Below are positions 44,629-56,677 of a stretch of DNA of 64,000 nt, piece after piece. The position numbers and the translations under genes were made by a program. The notes beneath the pieces were generated by a model. The model was not told where the DNA came from. It saw only the letters and a list, made by a program, of their open reading frames with translations, and did no database searches. The DNA is from Nigrospora sphaerica. Its lineage: Eukaryota > Ascomycota > Sordariomycetes > Amphisphaeriales > Apiosporaceae. The first letter of the stretch is position 1. Every line of letters starts with the position of its first letter. The stretch is taken from positions 1,364,001-1,428,000 of the forward strand of contig JAGVVL010000002.1 of the NCBI GenBank assembly GCA_018287875.1. Reading direction: 5' to 3'.

Positions 44629-46796
44629 TTTACCATGCGGCAACACGAGACGGCCCGTTCCGAACTCGTTTCAAACAAACGTCGGGCCGAGATGCGCCTC
44701 CTTTGGCACGAGCGTGTGGTGTCAATCCGCCATAGCGATAGCTCGTCGTACTTTGAGTCTTCGCGCTCGCAGTCTAGTCGGCAGGCGTCGTCGCCTCTGC
44801 CGCTGCAATCTTTGCGGCCCATGTCACAGACAGTCCTTGAAAGGTTACACGAAGTTGGTAACGGTCCGGTATCCCTGCTGGCGGCACTGGCTATCTCCCT
44901 CTCTCTCTCTGCCAGAAACCGCGTACAACAGCCACGTCATGGACTGCTAGGTAATCAAGGCCAGGTTATGGATTTCAACGCCGCAGTTGGCCGATGAACA
45001 GACGGTTTGGAGGATGTTCTGGAGACGACGACAGCATGTAGGGCCCAGACTCCAGCATCTCGTCCTGCGTATCCCGCACAAGCTGCCGAGATGGAGTCGC
45101 GGCGGTTGATGTGATGACTTGATCATTGGAAAAGAGAAAGAGAACAGTACGTGCATGGGCCACCGGAAGGTATAATATATGTGGATGGTCCCGATGAGTT
45201 GCCTTGCGACAGATACTGCGACAAGACCAGCAAGAAAGCCCAAGGGCTGGTCGACCACTAGAAAACTGAAGAATGGATTCAAATTGAACTAACGGGAACT
45301 CGGATTCACGTCCTAACAGGAAATCATCGTGTCCCCAATAGTCACGTACCGAGATCAGAGGCATTTTAAACTACTTAGAGAACAATTATAAAGCCTCTGG
45401 TTGCTTATAGAAAAGTGCAGGCGGCGACAGACTCAGATCCCATAAACAGAGCCATGCTAACTATGGACAGGTTGAATTATGACGACTTTTTTGCAGTGGT
45501 GAAGATCCGGCAATAGCAACACAGGTGCATACCCAACTATAAAAACATGATAGCCACTCGCCGACATCCCATTCAAGCGATTTGCACGCCTAGTCGCGGC
45601 AACCATAGTCTCGGGTCGCACTAGGGTCATTCCTGCTGTTCGGGGGTTAGCGGTCATACAGCAATAACAGGTATTCTGTCGGGGGCGGCGCGGCGGCGCT
45701 CGGCGAAGGCTCGGCGAACGGCCCGGAGGCGGCCCGTATTCAAGCAGGCAAGCGGAGCGGACGTCGCTCCTTGCCAGTCGGCCCGCGGCCCATAGATGGG
45801 GTGAACAACCGCGCGTAGCCGCAGGTCACCGGCCGGGTCAGCCCAGGCCCGCAAATAGCCCACACTTAGGAAGGCCATGGACGATTGACCGTCACTTACC
45901 CTGGCTCCGAATTCTCAAGAAGGAATGCACCATTTGCCCATGCGAGAGGCCGCAAGCTACAAAACCGTCACATACCGGCCCTACTTCGAGGAGGAGTCAC
46001 TCACACCAATCTTGGTTACATCACCATGTCTCCAGCTTCGTAAAGTCCGGCAGAGCAGACCACTTGAGTACGGAGGAGGGTTTTCAGACCCCCCTGTAGT
46101 GGATGGTGTTGTGGTTCCCGGCACATTGTGGTACGAAGAAAAAAAAAGATTCGAGGAAACCAACCACCGACAGTTGGGAAAACCGATAGTCCGCGACCAA
46201 AGTGGAAACTACGGGCCCAGCTTCGAAGTGACCTGGGGGCCAATCAAGAGGGGTAGTAGGCCGTTGCCATGGTGCCGCTTTGGGGAACGACGTGAGACGG
46301 CAAGCGGTTAAGAGCTGGCGGAGCAACAAAATATACACTCGATTAACGAGCGGTGGGTTCAGCTACGATGACGAAATAAACTATCGGAAAGGCGGTATTT
46401 CTGATGCGAACCATGTACGCACTTGGTGTCAGGCTTTCTTTTATTGGGCAAGAAAAGAAGCAGCTTGGCTCCCGAGACGTCAATCCGACTACTTATCTTC
46501 AAAAAAGCACTGTCTTGCTTAAGGGATCTCAGATGTGGAGATTCAAGCATCTGCGTCAAGCAGAAGCTATCCAACTAAAGTTGGGCAAGAATAGTTATGA
46601 CTGTGATTTCAATCATTACCTTGATCCTCGGGAATGTCTTACATCGACTAGGAAAAGGGGTTGAAGGAGTGAATAAGCCGTCGGTGGTAAATCTTGACCT
46701 GGCAATTACACGGCGCAAGCCACACGACCCAAGCGCCACGACCAAGTTGACACTTCTTTCCTCTCTTGATATCTTTCCAACATGCTGCAGTCCTCT
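44629..46796. other. Gene-poor stretch after FIP1
   Basis: About 2.2 kb with no recognisable gene and visibly lower GC than the blocks on either side. A 128-codon plus-strand frame at 45925-46311 begins with ATG but shows no domain, and is not called. It may be decayed sequence. Confidence 0.35.
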
Positions 46797-47174
46797 CTAT
46801 TTTAGCACGACTTCTGGAAGCTCTCCCTCAACCCCGTCCCAGGGGAAACCGCCTTTTTCCATCTCCTCCTCCGACATGGACGTGTTTAAGACGATTACGC
46901 AAGCATATGTGCTGATATTCATGCTCTCAACGGTGTACAATCCCCGGACCACGTGCTTAGCCACTTGTAGAAGCACGCGTTGGTGGTCCTGGTTGGTCCC
47001 CGTACGACACATCTTAAAGCTTCCCTCGATGGGGCCCGAGTTGACATAGAGAACATCGACTTTGAAAGCACTTCGGAACTTTGCGCTCGGACCGTCCGGA
47101 CTAGGCCACAGGGAGGGGTTTTGTTGCAGGTCGACCTCATACATGACGTAGCGGGATGCTTCATCGTCGAACAT
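46797..47174 (-). CDS. Hypothetical protein
   Basis: A 125-aa frame with ATG at 47174. Composition is mixed and protein-like (MFDDEASRYVMYEVDLQQNP at the start, FPWDGVEGELPEVV near the end), with no transmembrane segment or signal peptide. No family is recognised and there is no supporting intron. It stands in a gene-poor stretch, so it may be an orphan gene or a chance frame. Confidence 0.35.
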   Translation of the reverse strand: MFDDEASRYVMYEVDLQQNPSLWPSPDGPSAKFRSAFKVDVLYVNSGPIEGSFKMCRTGTNQDHQRVLLQVAKHVVRGLYTVESMNISTYACVIVLNTSMSEEEMEKGGFPWDGVEGELPEVVLK

Positions 47175-48100
47175 GGTGATTGATGTTTAGTGGAAAATAG
47201 AGAAAGGAATTCAAGATGTGGTCTATCTTTAGATCCGAGGAGGGAAAGTAATCGGATTTGTAGAGAGAGGGGGAGCTTGAGTCGTTGTTAGGGACAGGGG
47301 ATAGCGGACTTATTACCCCGTGCCGGCCCGTTGGGACCATTGTAGCCTTGTCAGGTGGTTAATGCTAATCAACAACCAACTATACTCACCTTCCTATTCA
47401 AGGTAGTACAACAAGCCCTACCGCGGTTCGGATCCTTGCTAGTGTGGGAACTTTACGAATATGTGCCGTCTGCCTGCCCGATTTCCATCTGCTGATTGGC
47501 GCGGGCTGCATGTTTTGGCGCGGGCAGCCTGCTTCTCGAAACTGCATCCATCAGTCAGCCGACAAAGCACCTACTAGGGTCCCATACTTGCCTCGTGTAT
47601 CGACTCAGTAGCCGGGCTGCAGGTTGGCGCGCCGTCACAGCTGCGTGGGTCGAGAGGGCGCCTAATCGCAGTAACCAACATTCGTGCTTTTCCGTTACCA
47701 TTACGTTGGTCCATGCTTCAGTTGTTTGCAAGTTACAGTAGCTGATGTGAAGTTGCAAGAAGGGCCCAAATCGTACGATAAGCGAAGGGCCGTCTGAAAA
47801 AGTGTTGGAACCGAAGGAACCAGGTAAGGATTCCGGCATCGAGCGCACCCGTAGTTGGTTCGAGTTGATAAGTACTTATAAGACTGATGAAGTACGTGTC
47901 GCGCTTTTTTAAAACCCATCATCTTCTAAAGTGCCTTCCTTTACTCACGGAAGAATTCTATCCTACTTTACGTCGAGAAAAAGGCTCCTCCATACCCTTT
48001 TTACGTTCAGCTTGAGTATTTCACCCGATACGCTATTTAAGGATCGACACCGTGCAAATCCTAAGCCAAGGTAACATATTGCGATACTTAATCCTTACCT
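47175..48100. other. Intergenic
   Basis: AT-richer sequence with no gene. It is probably the upstream region of the secreted-protein gene remnant at 48101. Confidence 0.35.
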
Positions 48101-48617
48101 ATGTAAACTAGTCCCTAGCTCGTGTCTAGTTCTACTGCTTTCCCTAAGCCTCCCGGGGGCTCTGGCTAACCCCATCCCCGACATTCAACCGAGTGGAAAT
48201 GTTTCGGCTCTCCATCAACCGACGGGGAACTTTTCGACTCTAGACAAACCTGATGAGGGAATCTATGCTTTTGTCTGTTTCAATCACGGCGACTCGAACT
48301 ATTGCCGGGGCGAGCCAAGGAACTATCACTGTACTAGGGAAGGATACTTGAACTACGACGTATCTACGCCAATCTGTCATGATGTAACCAGGTGCAGATG
48401 CAAGAAACGTGTAACTGTTCAGGTTGCTTGCAAGAACATCAGACCTGGCTATTTTGAACCAAGTCGAAGCTACCAGCTGTCAAGAATTCCCCTCGCTCTT
48501 TTGTCAGTATCTAGTCCACCAGCTATCCTCAGCACTAACCGTCTAATATTGTGTGACTTTGTTCCAACATTAATCAACGCCCCTCCTGAAACCACGTCGA
48601 TTCCAGATTCGTGGTAG
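48101..48617 (+). pseudogene. Small cysteine-rich secreted protein, start broken by frameshift
   Basis: From 48105 to the stop at 48617 one frame stays open for 170 codons. Its first 20 codons encode a hydrophobic leader (SCLVLLLSLSLPGALA) ending at a typical signal-peptidase site. A secreted-looking part follows with seven clustered cysteines, spaced C-x8-C-x8-C-x14-C-x5-C-x1-C-x9-C. The only nearby ATG, at 48101, is one base out of register: a single extra T at 48104 puts a TAA directly after it. No upstream ATG can be spliced in convincingly. The layout is that of an effector-like secreted protein whose start has been lost. No homologous family is recognised and no activity is claimed. A sequencing error at 48104 is the main alternative. 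Confidence 0.55.
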
Positions 48618-50155
48618 TTTTCGTATGCATAACGATGTCCTACTTTCACTATGATTTGATCGCACGCTGGATGGGTACTTTGAACAACGGAGGCCGTAGT
48701 AGTAATGACACCTATACAGTAGGTATATCATTCTTATTGTAACAGTACCCCTACTATTACAAACAAGAAATATTTCGTGAGCGCGGATTAATGGGTCCCC
48801 GAACAGCCATATGTGCTGTGGCACGGCGTTCGTGCGTATAGCAAACGGAGGCTGAGCCAACTCATAGATACACAACAATAGTAATTTTGAACCGTGTATT
48901 GTGAGCTTCAACACGCAATACCAGCGGATTGCACAGCCAAAGTCGACTCTACACATCATCCCAGTTGTTTCGGCTCTTATATTTCAACAATGGAGCTCGG
49001 CCTTGTCATTAAAACACTATTCTACCACTGGGCCATTATATCATCATGGTTGCCCTCGAGGAGATGCAATACAATATCAGCTGGCTTGTGACATGGTATC
49101 TTCATTTGTCACTGCTTTCGTCAATGGCCATTCAATATCCTCTGCTGCCACACGATTCAACCAGCTATATACCATCCGTTTATACCAGCACATAGAAATT
49201 CCCAAACTCCCTTCAGATATTTAACTCCCTGTTTCTTCGGACCTCGGGGCATTTTCTTCACCACCCTCTGACCTGCCCATCCGTTACTTCGGTGTTCTCC
49301 CTTCAGCAATACCGCGTCTCCTACAACCCAACCCTTCTACCCAATAACCCGGTGCATCACCTTGAGTTTTCCTTTCTTGTTCCACCCACGCAGCGGTTAT
49401 CCCTCAAGCTTTTCACCAAGTTCATATCCACAACAACTACTTCAAGCATCCTCTCAGGTATGGGTTTTCCCTTCCTCGCACCCTCTTCGAACACTGGACT
49501 GGGATCTGTCCTTGCCTCCAACATTGGCCAAAATTCTAACACCAGCCATCTACACAGCAGCACATCACGAATTCCAGAGACTTCAAGTAAGTATCTGGCT
49601 GGCACTTTATATTTCCTTCCACGGACATCTCAACCAGCCGTCTTTCCGCGTACATCGTTGGATTGTCTCCAAGATCTCCCGCTTCTCTCCGGCCTAAGAC
49701 TCTCCGCCGTCTCTCATTTGTCACCCATCTCCTCAAGCCTTATATTACCCTGGTGAGGAGCACACTTCACCTTATATCTTCTGATGCCCTATACCGGAAA
49801 GCTTCTGCTGCCCGACTTCCGTTACACCAGCCCAACTCTTCCGGACCACTGAGTACCGCGCCTCCTCCATCACGGCCCATTTCCTCTAAGTAATATATTA
49901 TACTTCACTTTGGGCTCTGGGCTCCGAATACTTCTCAACCCCCGCAACTCCTCTCACGTTTCCGCTCCTATGCCCCCCTCTCTCTACAACTATTAGAACA
50001 CGGTCCCCTCATCTATATCTCAGTAGTCCTTGACGGCGTGAGTGCTTCCTGATCTCCGGCTTCTCCACGAAACCAACCGCGCATCGCTTCTCGCCCACTA
50101 TTCCTCAAAGCAAATCCAACTGACACAATATTGCCTACAGGACTCAAATATCATC
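48618..50155. other. Long leader and promoter of the gene at 50156
   Basis: 48618-49200 is AT-rich and without genes. From about 49250 the plus strand becomes rich in C and T, typical of a long fungal 5' leader, with several short upstream frames and GTATGG/AG pairs that could be leader introns. Confidence 0.4.
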
Positions 50156-52297
50156 ATGGAATCCAAAGATAACCTTGACAGCTTCGAGAATCCCGGCTTG
50201 TGGGATCTCGACAACACCATGCTGTTCGACGAGAACGTACCTGCATCTTTGCCCGGAGTCAATTTCCCAGATTTGTTCGAGGGCATGGGACAGCAGAATA
50301 TTTATCCCACCCTCTTGCGAAACAATGACTTCAACTGCAATCCTCAAACAACCACTGCCAACTCGAATTTCGACTTTGGTGTTGCGATTGCCGATTCGCA
50401 GAGGAATGACAACCCGGGCATGGGCAACACGCCTTTTGTCAACCAGGGCATGAGCAATGGCCCCTTTAGCAACCAGGGCGTGGGGTATCTTCCCGGTCAG
50501 GGCCGCGGATTTCTTGCCGGCCAGCCAGCTCCTCAGTTGTCCCAGAACCTGCCGTATTTCTCGCACGCCGGCTCGCCCTGGCCCGCGCAGATGCCCAACC
50601 AGGGACCGTTCCCGCAGATTCCTCAGTGCACACCGGGTCACGTACAGCAACATGCCCCGCCGCCCGCGCCCCAGGCCGTACGGGGGCGAACGGCGCGAGG
50701 GCAGGTACTGAAGCCAACGCAGCGGCCCGTGCCGCAACACGGACAGCCGTACACGCAGCCCTTCGTCCCTCAGCACGGACAGCAACCCGGGCCGCAAGCC
50801 ATTACGGCCGAAAAGCTCAAGCAGAAGCTGAAGGAGGCCGGAACCGACGAGTTCACCTTGCTCATCGGGAACTCGGAAGAGGCCGCGCAGTACCAGGAGG
50901 TGTACCTGGGCATGGGCGACGTCGACAGGAAGCCCCGCGAAGACATTCGGGGCCGGGAGGGCGAGCTGATCGGACGCCTCTACCGCACGATCCGGCAGTT
51001 CGGACCCGTCGACGAGGATGCGGGCCACGACGAGGGGAAGCCGACGACGGGCGCTGCCGGCGGCGGCGACGACGCCGCCACGGGACCGGCGCAGAAGAAG
51101 AGGAAGCGGGCGGGCGCCCGAGGCCAGTCGGACGCCGCCATCTTGCGCCTGTCCCCCGTGGAACTCGAATTGGTCTGCTGGAAGTTTTTGGTGCGACGCC
51201 CCCCCCGGTGAAAATTGCCCCTCCAAACCCACGTCGGCGAAATGGATGTACATGCTGACGTATATCCCCAGGACGCCCTCCTCGCGGCACAGGCGGGGGA
51301 GTGCAAGATCCCAGGGTGGTACACCGCAAAACCAAGCGGATACGGGAAGTTCGACTCTTTCAACCATCGCTTTGCCGCGGTCGAGCAGATTCTCAAGGTA
51401 CGTCGTGTGTTTCACAGCCGAGACGGGCCGGCCTGGCTAACGCTTGAGCAGGATTCCAAGATCATGTGCAAGTCCCTGCTGGACGGGGATGAATGGCAGG
51501 CGAGGATCGCTTGGAACCCGGTCAAAGAGGCGCAGGTGATTTTGTTCTCATTCTCAACTGCATATCGCCGGGGAGGGGGGCCATCGGGCTAACACGCCGC
51601 ATAGCGCAAATCTTCCAACAAACTGATCAACAAAGAGCGGAGTGTCTACTTGAGAGCCGGCACCAATGCCATCCGCGGCAAACGCAACAATGAGCACGAA
51701 GACGAACCCAAGGACGTGCTTAAGGTCGACGACGATTCGGAGCTGCCTTTAAAGACGATCAAGACGTGTCCCGACGTAAGTCTAACCCGCGCCATCGGTT
51801 CCATTGATTTCAACATTGCTCACCACCACCAGCCCGAGTCACCGTTCGGAGACTTTGACTTCTCTTTGTCGCCCATGAAACCCGCTTTGACGACGCAAGG
51901 GCCCTCTTTCCCGCCGCAAGCCCCGTCGTTCCCAGCGCAGGATCCTTTGTTTCCGGCCGAGGACCCTTCTTTCCCAGCCGCGAACGCCTCTTTCCCGGCG
52001 CTGGACGCCTCTTTCCCGGCCATGAACCCCTTTTTGCCGGCCCGGGACGCCCCTTCATCACTCGTGCAGGCGCCACCATGGTTCCCCGAGGCCCAGGTTG
52101 TCGGCACGGCCGACGACGGGACCGCGGCTGTCAGCGGTGGCCACGGCGGGCAGGAGACGGCGACGGCTCCCCTGCCGTCCTCAGCGCCGCCTTTGGGGTC
52201 CACGGATGACTTCTTCTCGAGCCAGGACGACTTCGTGGGTGCCTACTGGTATGGCGTTTTCGACAACCGGGGCGGCCCGGAGAACGAAGAGGCCTAG
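50156..52297 (+). CDS. Nuclear-looking protein with heptapeptide FPA repeats
   Basis: Exons are 50156-51190, 51272-51397, 51452-51535, 51605-51775 and 51833-52297, giving 626 aa; all junctions are phase 0. The N-terminal 250 residues are Asn/Gln/Pro/Gly-rich, like activation or phase-separating domains. QKKKRKRAGARGQ-like basic sequence around residue 315 (visible as KKRKRAGAR) could be a nuclear localisation signal. A conserved-looking central block follows, LELVCWKFLDALLAAQAG through SKIMCKSLLDGDEWQARI. The C-terminus carries seven 7-residue repeats of the type xPSFPAx. The long CT-rich leader suits a regulator. I recognise no named domain. The last intron (57 nt) is a multiple of three without a stop, so retention would give a slightly longer protein. 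Confidence 0.75.
51899..52045 (+). repeat. Seven coding 21-bp repeats (xxSFPAx heptapeptides)
   Basis: Seven consecutive 7-codon units, the first GPSFPPQ and the last NPFLPAR, with SFPA or LFPA at the core. The DNA units are diverged, so the pattern is an old expansion kept at protein level. Confidence 0.85.
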
Positions 52298-54217
52298 CCG
52301 GTGAAAGGTGCTGGGGAGGCACGACGACGATTCTTGCTCTGGCCGCACGCCCATACGGCCCTTGCATTGTTTCACGGGAGAACGACGAAGGCTCTTGCCC
52401 CACGAGGCACGCTTACGGGGCCCACATCATTTTGCCAGAGAACGACGACATATGCCCTTGAACGGAGGAGGGAAACGAGCCTTGTGTCGGGCGGGAAATG
52501 GGGACTTTTACACGGGGGCGGGGGAATCTTTTGGGGCTCTGCAAGTTCTTCTTCTTATCAGCGCCAACATTCTTCTGACAGAGCGCGCACACTTCCTTTA
52601 GCTATGTTATCTAGATACCCCCCAGTGCCGACGAATGACACACAATGCCGGTGCCGCCGGGTGCACACCACAACACCTCACGTGAAGGCCGCCTGGCGTC
52701 CCTGTTCCCCTAAGCCCTTTGTTTGTACTGGATAGGCACCCGCTTCCTCTGTTCCTGCTCCTCCTTTCTCCGACCCTTCCCCTCCCTCTGCTAGTGATGC
52801 CGGGGGCACCCGTGGAGTTTTCGTCCCCCTCCCGAGGATGACCGAAGTGCGGTTGGGGCAATCGCGCCGTCGCCGTCGCCGTCGCCGTCGCCGTTGCCGG
52901 ACATCTGTGGGGAGGGGTGGGCCGCCGTTTCGCCCGAAGGCTCCCCTGGGGGGCGACCAATCGGGTGGCCGGGCCCAGCACGTTTCTGCACCACTCGTTT
53001 GGGTTTTCGCCCGCGACCCGGACGCCCATCCATCACAGGCCGAACCGGCCCCCTCGACCGAGCCAGGGCCAGGGACGGGTCACGCAAGGCTAACAGAGCG
53101 GAGGAGGGGTCGAACCAATTCGACGCCTCGAGACCCTTCATGATCGACGTGCTTGGCTTTAAGCAGCCCTCCCGTCAGCCTCCGGGTTACCACGTCTGGG
53201 GGGGCGACGGGAGTCAAAGTAGGTGACCCAAATCCACCCCACCATCACCCGTCACCACCACCCATCAAGTCACGCCATCCCTCCCCCGTTGAGGCTTACG
53301 GGCCTCTTGACAGCTTTCTCCCGGCCGCCCGAGACGAGAGGTGCGGCCCACGTGGGTATCTGGTTTGGTTTCGGCCGGCGGGGAGCCCGCCTCAAGGGCG
53401 TGAGCGTGAGCCCGATGCCCGGGGCCCGGCAGGAAACAAGGCGACCATGGGGGGCCTCGTGGTCCCTGCAGGTCGGCCTGGGGGGGGGGGAGGAGGGGAA
53501 AGGGAAATGCCATACGCTTTCTCCTCTGGAATCCCATGGCATTTTCGTTGGTATTTGACCGAGACAAACGAGGCGCGGGAGAGAGAAAGAGATAGAGGAA
53601 AGGCCCGGGTTGGTGGCTGTTTGTCTTCCAACCCCTTCCCCCCTTCGTTGGTTTTCGGGCGGGCCGTTGGAATGAAGGTGAAGGTCGGTGGGGCATGACC
53701 TCACAAGGCCCTGTCATCGAGGGACCCATGCGGAATGATTGGTCCGTGACGCCAGTGTCCATTCCTGCAAGATCCCTGTACGCTTGGCAACCGCCGCCAC
53801 GCTTACCGAGAGCTCGACTCGTACGCATACGAGGAATTGATTTAACTGCTCTTCTCTTATACTCGCTTGCTGTGTACCGTTAATGAGTACCATACCCAAA
53901 AGTATAGCCAGCAAGGGAGATCCTATATATACGACTTTGCAATGTCCTGCGTCCTCTTGCCCGACTCGGGGGGGGGGGGGGGGTCCCCCTTCCTCAGGCG
54001 CCCCTCTCTTTCTCTCGGTGGGCCGTCCGTCCCCCCTCCACAGCTGCTACTTACTGGGTAGTTCAAAGAGGTACCTACGTGGTCGGGTAGTGCCGCCGCA
54101 TCGTGATCCGGCGCCCGCGATCGCGACGGATTCGCAAGCCGGTCGACGCGTCCGAGACTGCTGTCGACAGCCAAGGTTGTTGGGCCCCGTCAAGGTTTCG
54201 TCCGATTTCATGCAGCT
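52298..54217. other. Intergenic, low-complexity
   Basis: About 1.9 kb without a convincing gene. It contains a GCCGTC hexamer tract at 52866-52895 (four perfect units and one imperfect) and a run of 16 G at 53968-53983. Frames on both strands look like composition artefacts. Confidence 0.4.
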
Positions 54218-54670
54218 ATGCGGCTGTCCAAGATGGCCATCATCACGGCGCCCACGAAAGAGCTCGATGTTTCTCTCCGGCCGCGATCCGACCTGGTCGG
54301 GCTCCTGAGCCCCACTATCGACACGGTCCTGCGGTTCCAGCGTGTTCTAGGCGCAATCTCCCTTTTCCGCCCTGCCCTCCTGCAGACATATTACCTCACC
54401 ACTCGGCTGCTCCTGGCGGGCCACCTCCTCGCTCGGTACGCCCTGACTATCTCGAGTTTCATGGTTTGCAAAACGGCCGCTCTGTCCAAATTCGCAGGCC
54501 ACGCCGCCTGGAACTGCCATACAATGCAACGTCTGCGGAAAAAACTCGAATTCGAGTTCTTCACCTTCATCCTGGGCTGTGGCAACTTCCTGTTTGTCGC
54601 CATGCTCTGGCCCGGCTGGCTGATCCTGGGCCTTGGCGGCATAATCGCCTGGCAGTGCCTTGCTGGTTGA
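54218..54670 (+). CDS. Small membrane protein of unknown function
   Basis: Intronless, 150 aa from ATG 54218 (a second ATG at 54233 is equally possible). After a polar N-terminal 35 residues come hydrophobic segments: LLQTYYLTTRLLLAGHLLA, and a C-terminal pair around FTFILGCGNFLFVAMLW and LILGLGGIIAW. Two to three membrane passes are likely. No family is recognised; the size and segments would suit an organelle or ER membrane protein. It converges with the XAP5 gene, 213 bp away. Confidence 0.65.
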   Translation: MRLSKMAIITAPTKELDVSLRPRSDLVGLLSPTIDTVLRFQRVLGAISLFRPALLQTYYLTTRLLLAGHLLARYALTISSFMVCKTAALSKFAGHAAWNCHTMQRLRKKLEFEFFTFILGCGNFLFVAMLWPGWLILGLGGIIAWQCLAG

Positions 54671-54883
54671 GAGTCGGTTCGGGGGAAGGCAACGGCCCCG
54701 AGGTAAGCGACGAGCCCATCCCGTTGCCGACCCGCCCAAGATGGGGACCGCTAACGTGCGCGCGCAAAGCGTCCAGACATGCCCGCTCGTGGCAGCCCAA
54801 CCCGACCCGTCGTGGCTCGCGCGCGCCCTGATTTCGAGTCACCCACACCACGCAACCACCCCACGAACCCATCTCGCCTTCTC

Positions 54884-56060
54884 TCACGAGTAAAAGAAGG
54901 CGTTGCCGCCTAAGTCGCGGCGCACCTCATTGTGGTAGTCCTTTTCCGGGTCGAACGTCTGCCACGTGCTGGCGGGATAGATGTGTTTGTTTCGCTCGTA
55001 CCACCTCCTGTCGACCACCTTTGTGAGGTTTGGGTCGTCCGACGCGCCCTCGAGCGCCTTTATGTCCACCTGCGCCTTGGCCGCCCGTTCCGTCACTGTC
55101 GAAAGCGGCTCGTCGCGCGCATCCGCGGCAGCGCCGTCGTCGTCCTGCGGCTCGGGGGGTTCGGCGCTATATTGGAAGAGGAGTTGGTCGTTTGGTCCCT
55201 TTGTTTTGTTCATGACGAAGAAGAGAAATTCGTAATGCTGGGGATACGTCAGCAACTGACCGGTCGTACATAAGTGACGACGAGTAATCAAGCAAAGAAG
55301 CGAAAGAATAAAAAAACAATAAACGCACATGAGGAATGATGATATTGTGTCGCACCAGCATCAAATCGTCTACGCCGATGCGTGCCCACTCTCGTCGCGA
55401 GTTGGCCTTGTCTCCCACACCCAGGTCCGCTCCGACCTTCCGGCTCTTGTCGAGGAAGACCCAGGTGAAGTCGCCCTTCTTCACGCGCACCGTGCCGCCC
55501 GGGATGTTGGAGCCGTCGTAAAATACAAAGGGGATGGCGATCTCGGTGGCCTTGACTGCGGCCTGTTTGGCCAGGAACTCGCGCCGCAGGGCATCCCGCT
55601 CGGCCGCTTCGCGCTGCAACGCCGATTTCGTCATGACGCGGGGCACAACGGACACGTTGGGGTTCGCCTTGACCTTGGCCTTGGCCTTGGCGCCGGCGGC
55701 GCCGCGTTCGTCTTCCCGGCCGTTGGGGGCGGCCGTGGCGGGGCTCGCGTCGCCGGCGCCGTCGTCGTCGTCGCCGCCGAAGCTCAACTTGGCGCCGCCG
55801 ACCTTGCGCTTCTTGGCCTTCTTGGGCGGCGGCTTGGTCGAGGCATCGCTGGCGTTGGGGTCGGGCGTGGCCGTCTGCGACCGGTCGGGCGGTGTGCCGG
55901 TAGCGGCGGCCTCGCGCACTTCGCGCTCCTGCTGTTCGAGAACCTCGGCCCGGCGCTTGCGGAAATCGGCGTGGGTGACGAGGCCGACCGTGTTGCTGGA
56001 CAGACGCTGCTGCGTGGTTTTGTTCTGCGCTTGGAAGCGCGAGTCTGCCGGTGCCGACAT
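54884..56060 (-). CDS. XAP5/FAM50 family nuclear protein
   Basis: Minus-strand exons are 56060-55329 and 55237-54884 (91-nt intron), giving 361 aa. The N-terminal half is charged and Ala/Lys-rich with a bipartite-like basic patch (PPPKKAKKRKVGG). The C-terminal half matches XAP5: IAIPFVFYDGSNIPGGTVRVKKGD, WVFLDKSRK, IGVDDLMLVR...IIPHHYEFLFF across the splice junction, and KVVDRRWYERNKHIYPASTW near the end. In other eukaryotes this family is nuclear and linked to splicing and RNA-dependent gene control; the same role is inferred here. ATG 56060. Confidence 0.92.
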
Positions 56061-56677
56061 GGTGTTGGCGCGCGAATGGGGGGTAAGGAAGGACGGGTGG
56101 TACGGGAGGGCGTGCGGCACGAGAAAGCTCCCGGAGGCCTGTCCAGCTTCCAATCGTATGGGGAAGAAGTACCTCCGCTTCTTGGGCCGCGACCCTGTAG
56201 AAGTCTAGGTTCCATTAGTAGCGATCTTTTTTTGCCCCCAGCGGAGACGAGCGCCCATGAGTAATCCTTGTCCGGTGAAAAGCGCCCTGCAGACGGAGCC
56301 GCAGTACCTAACCACTCAGATAAACTGGGGACAGCTGGTCGGTACTTCCCTCCACCGCGCATTTCTCGTGCTGCACGCAGAGGAAGGAAAAGACTTCTGT
56401 ACGAAATGCTTGAATGGCAATGGCGACCTCACGGCCCGGACGCCGAGTGATTGTTGCTGTTGCTGACTCGAGCGCTACAAGTTGGACCCCGGCCCTTCGA
56501 TTTAACGCCCCAGATTTCATGGTGACTGAAAGTACGGAGTACTTAAAGTACCTCTCCCGACGCTACGGCTGACCTACCAGCGACGGCTCCGTTTCCTGCC
56601 GGCTTCGGCGAACACGGGGACGAACTCGAGTTTCTCTCGATGCACCCCCTTTTCTTTCACCGGTCACGACCTCGCGG
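56061..56677. other. Divergent promoter between XAP5 and GT-A-like genes
   Basis: A 617-bp gap. It contains AGTACGGAGTACT at 56531-56543, a perfect inverted repeat (AGTAC/GTACT around GGA). No gene is seen. Confidence 0.45.
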
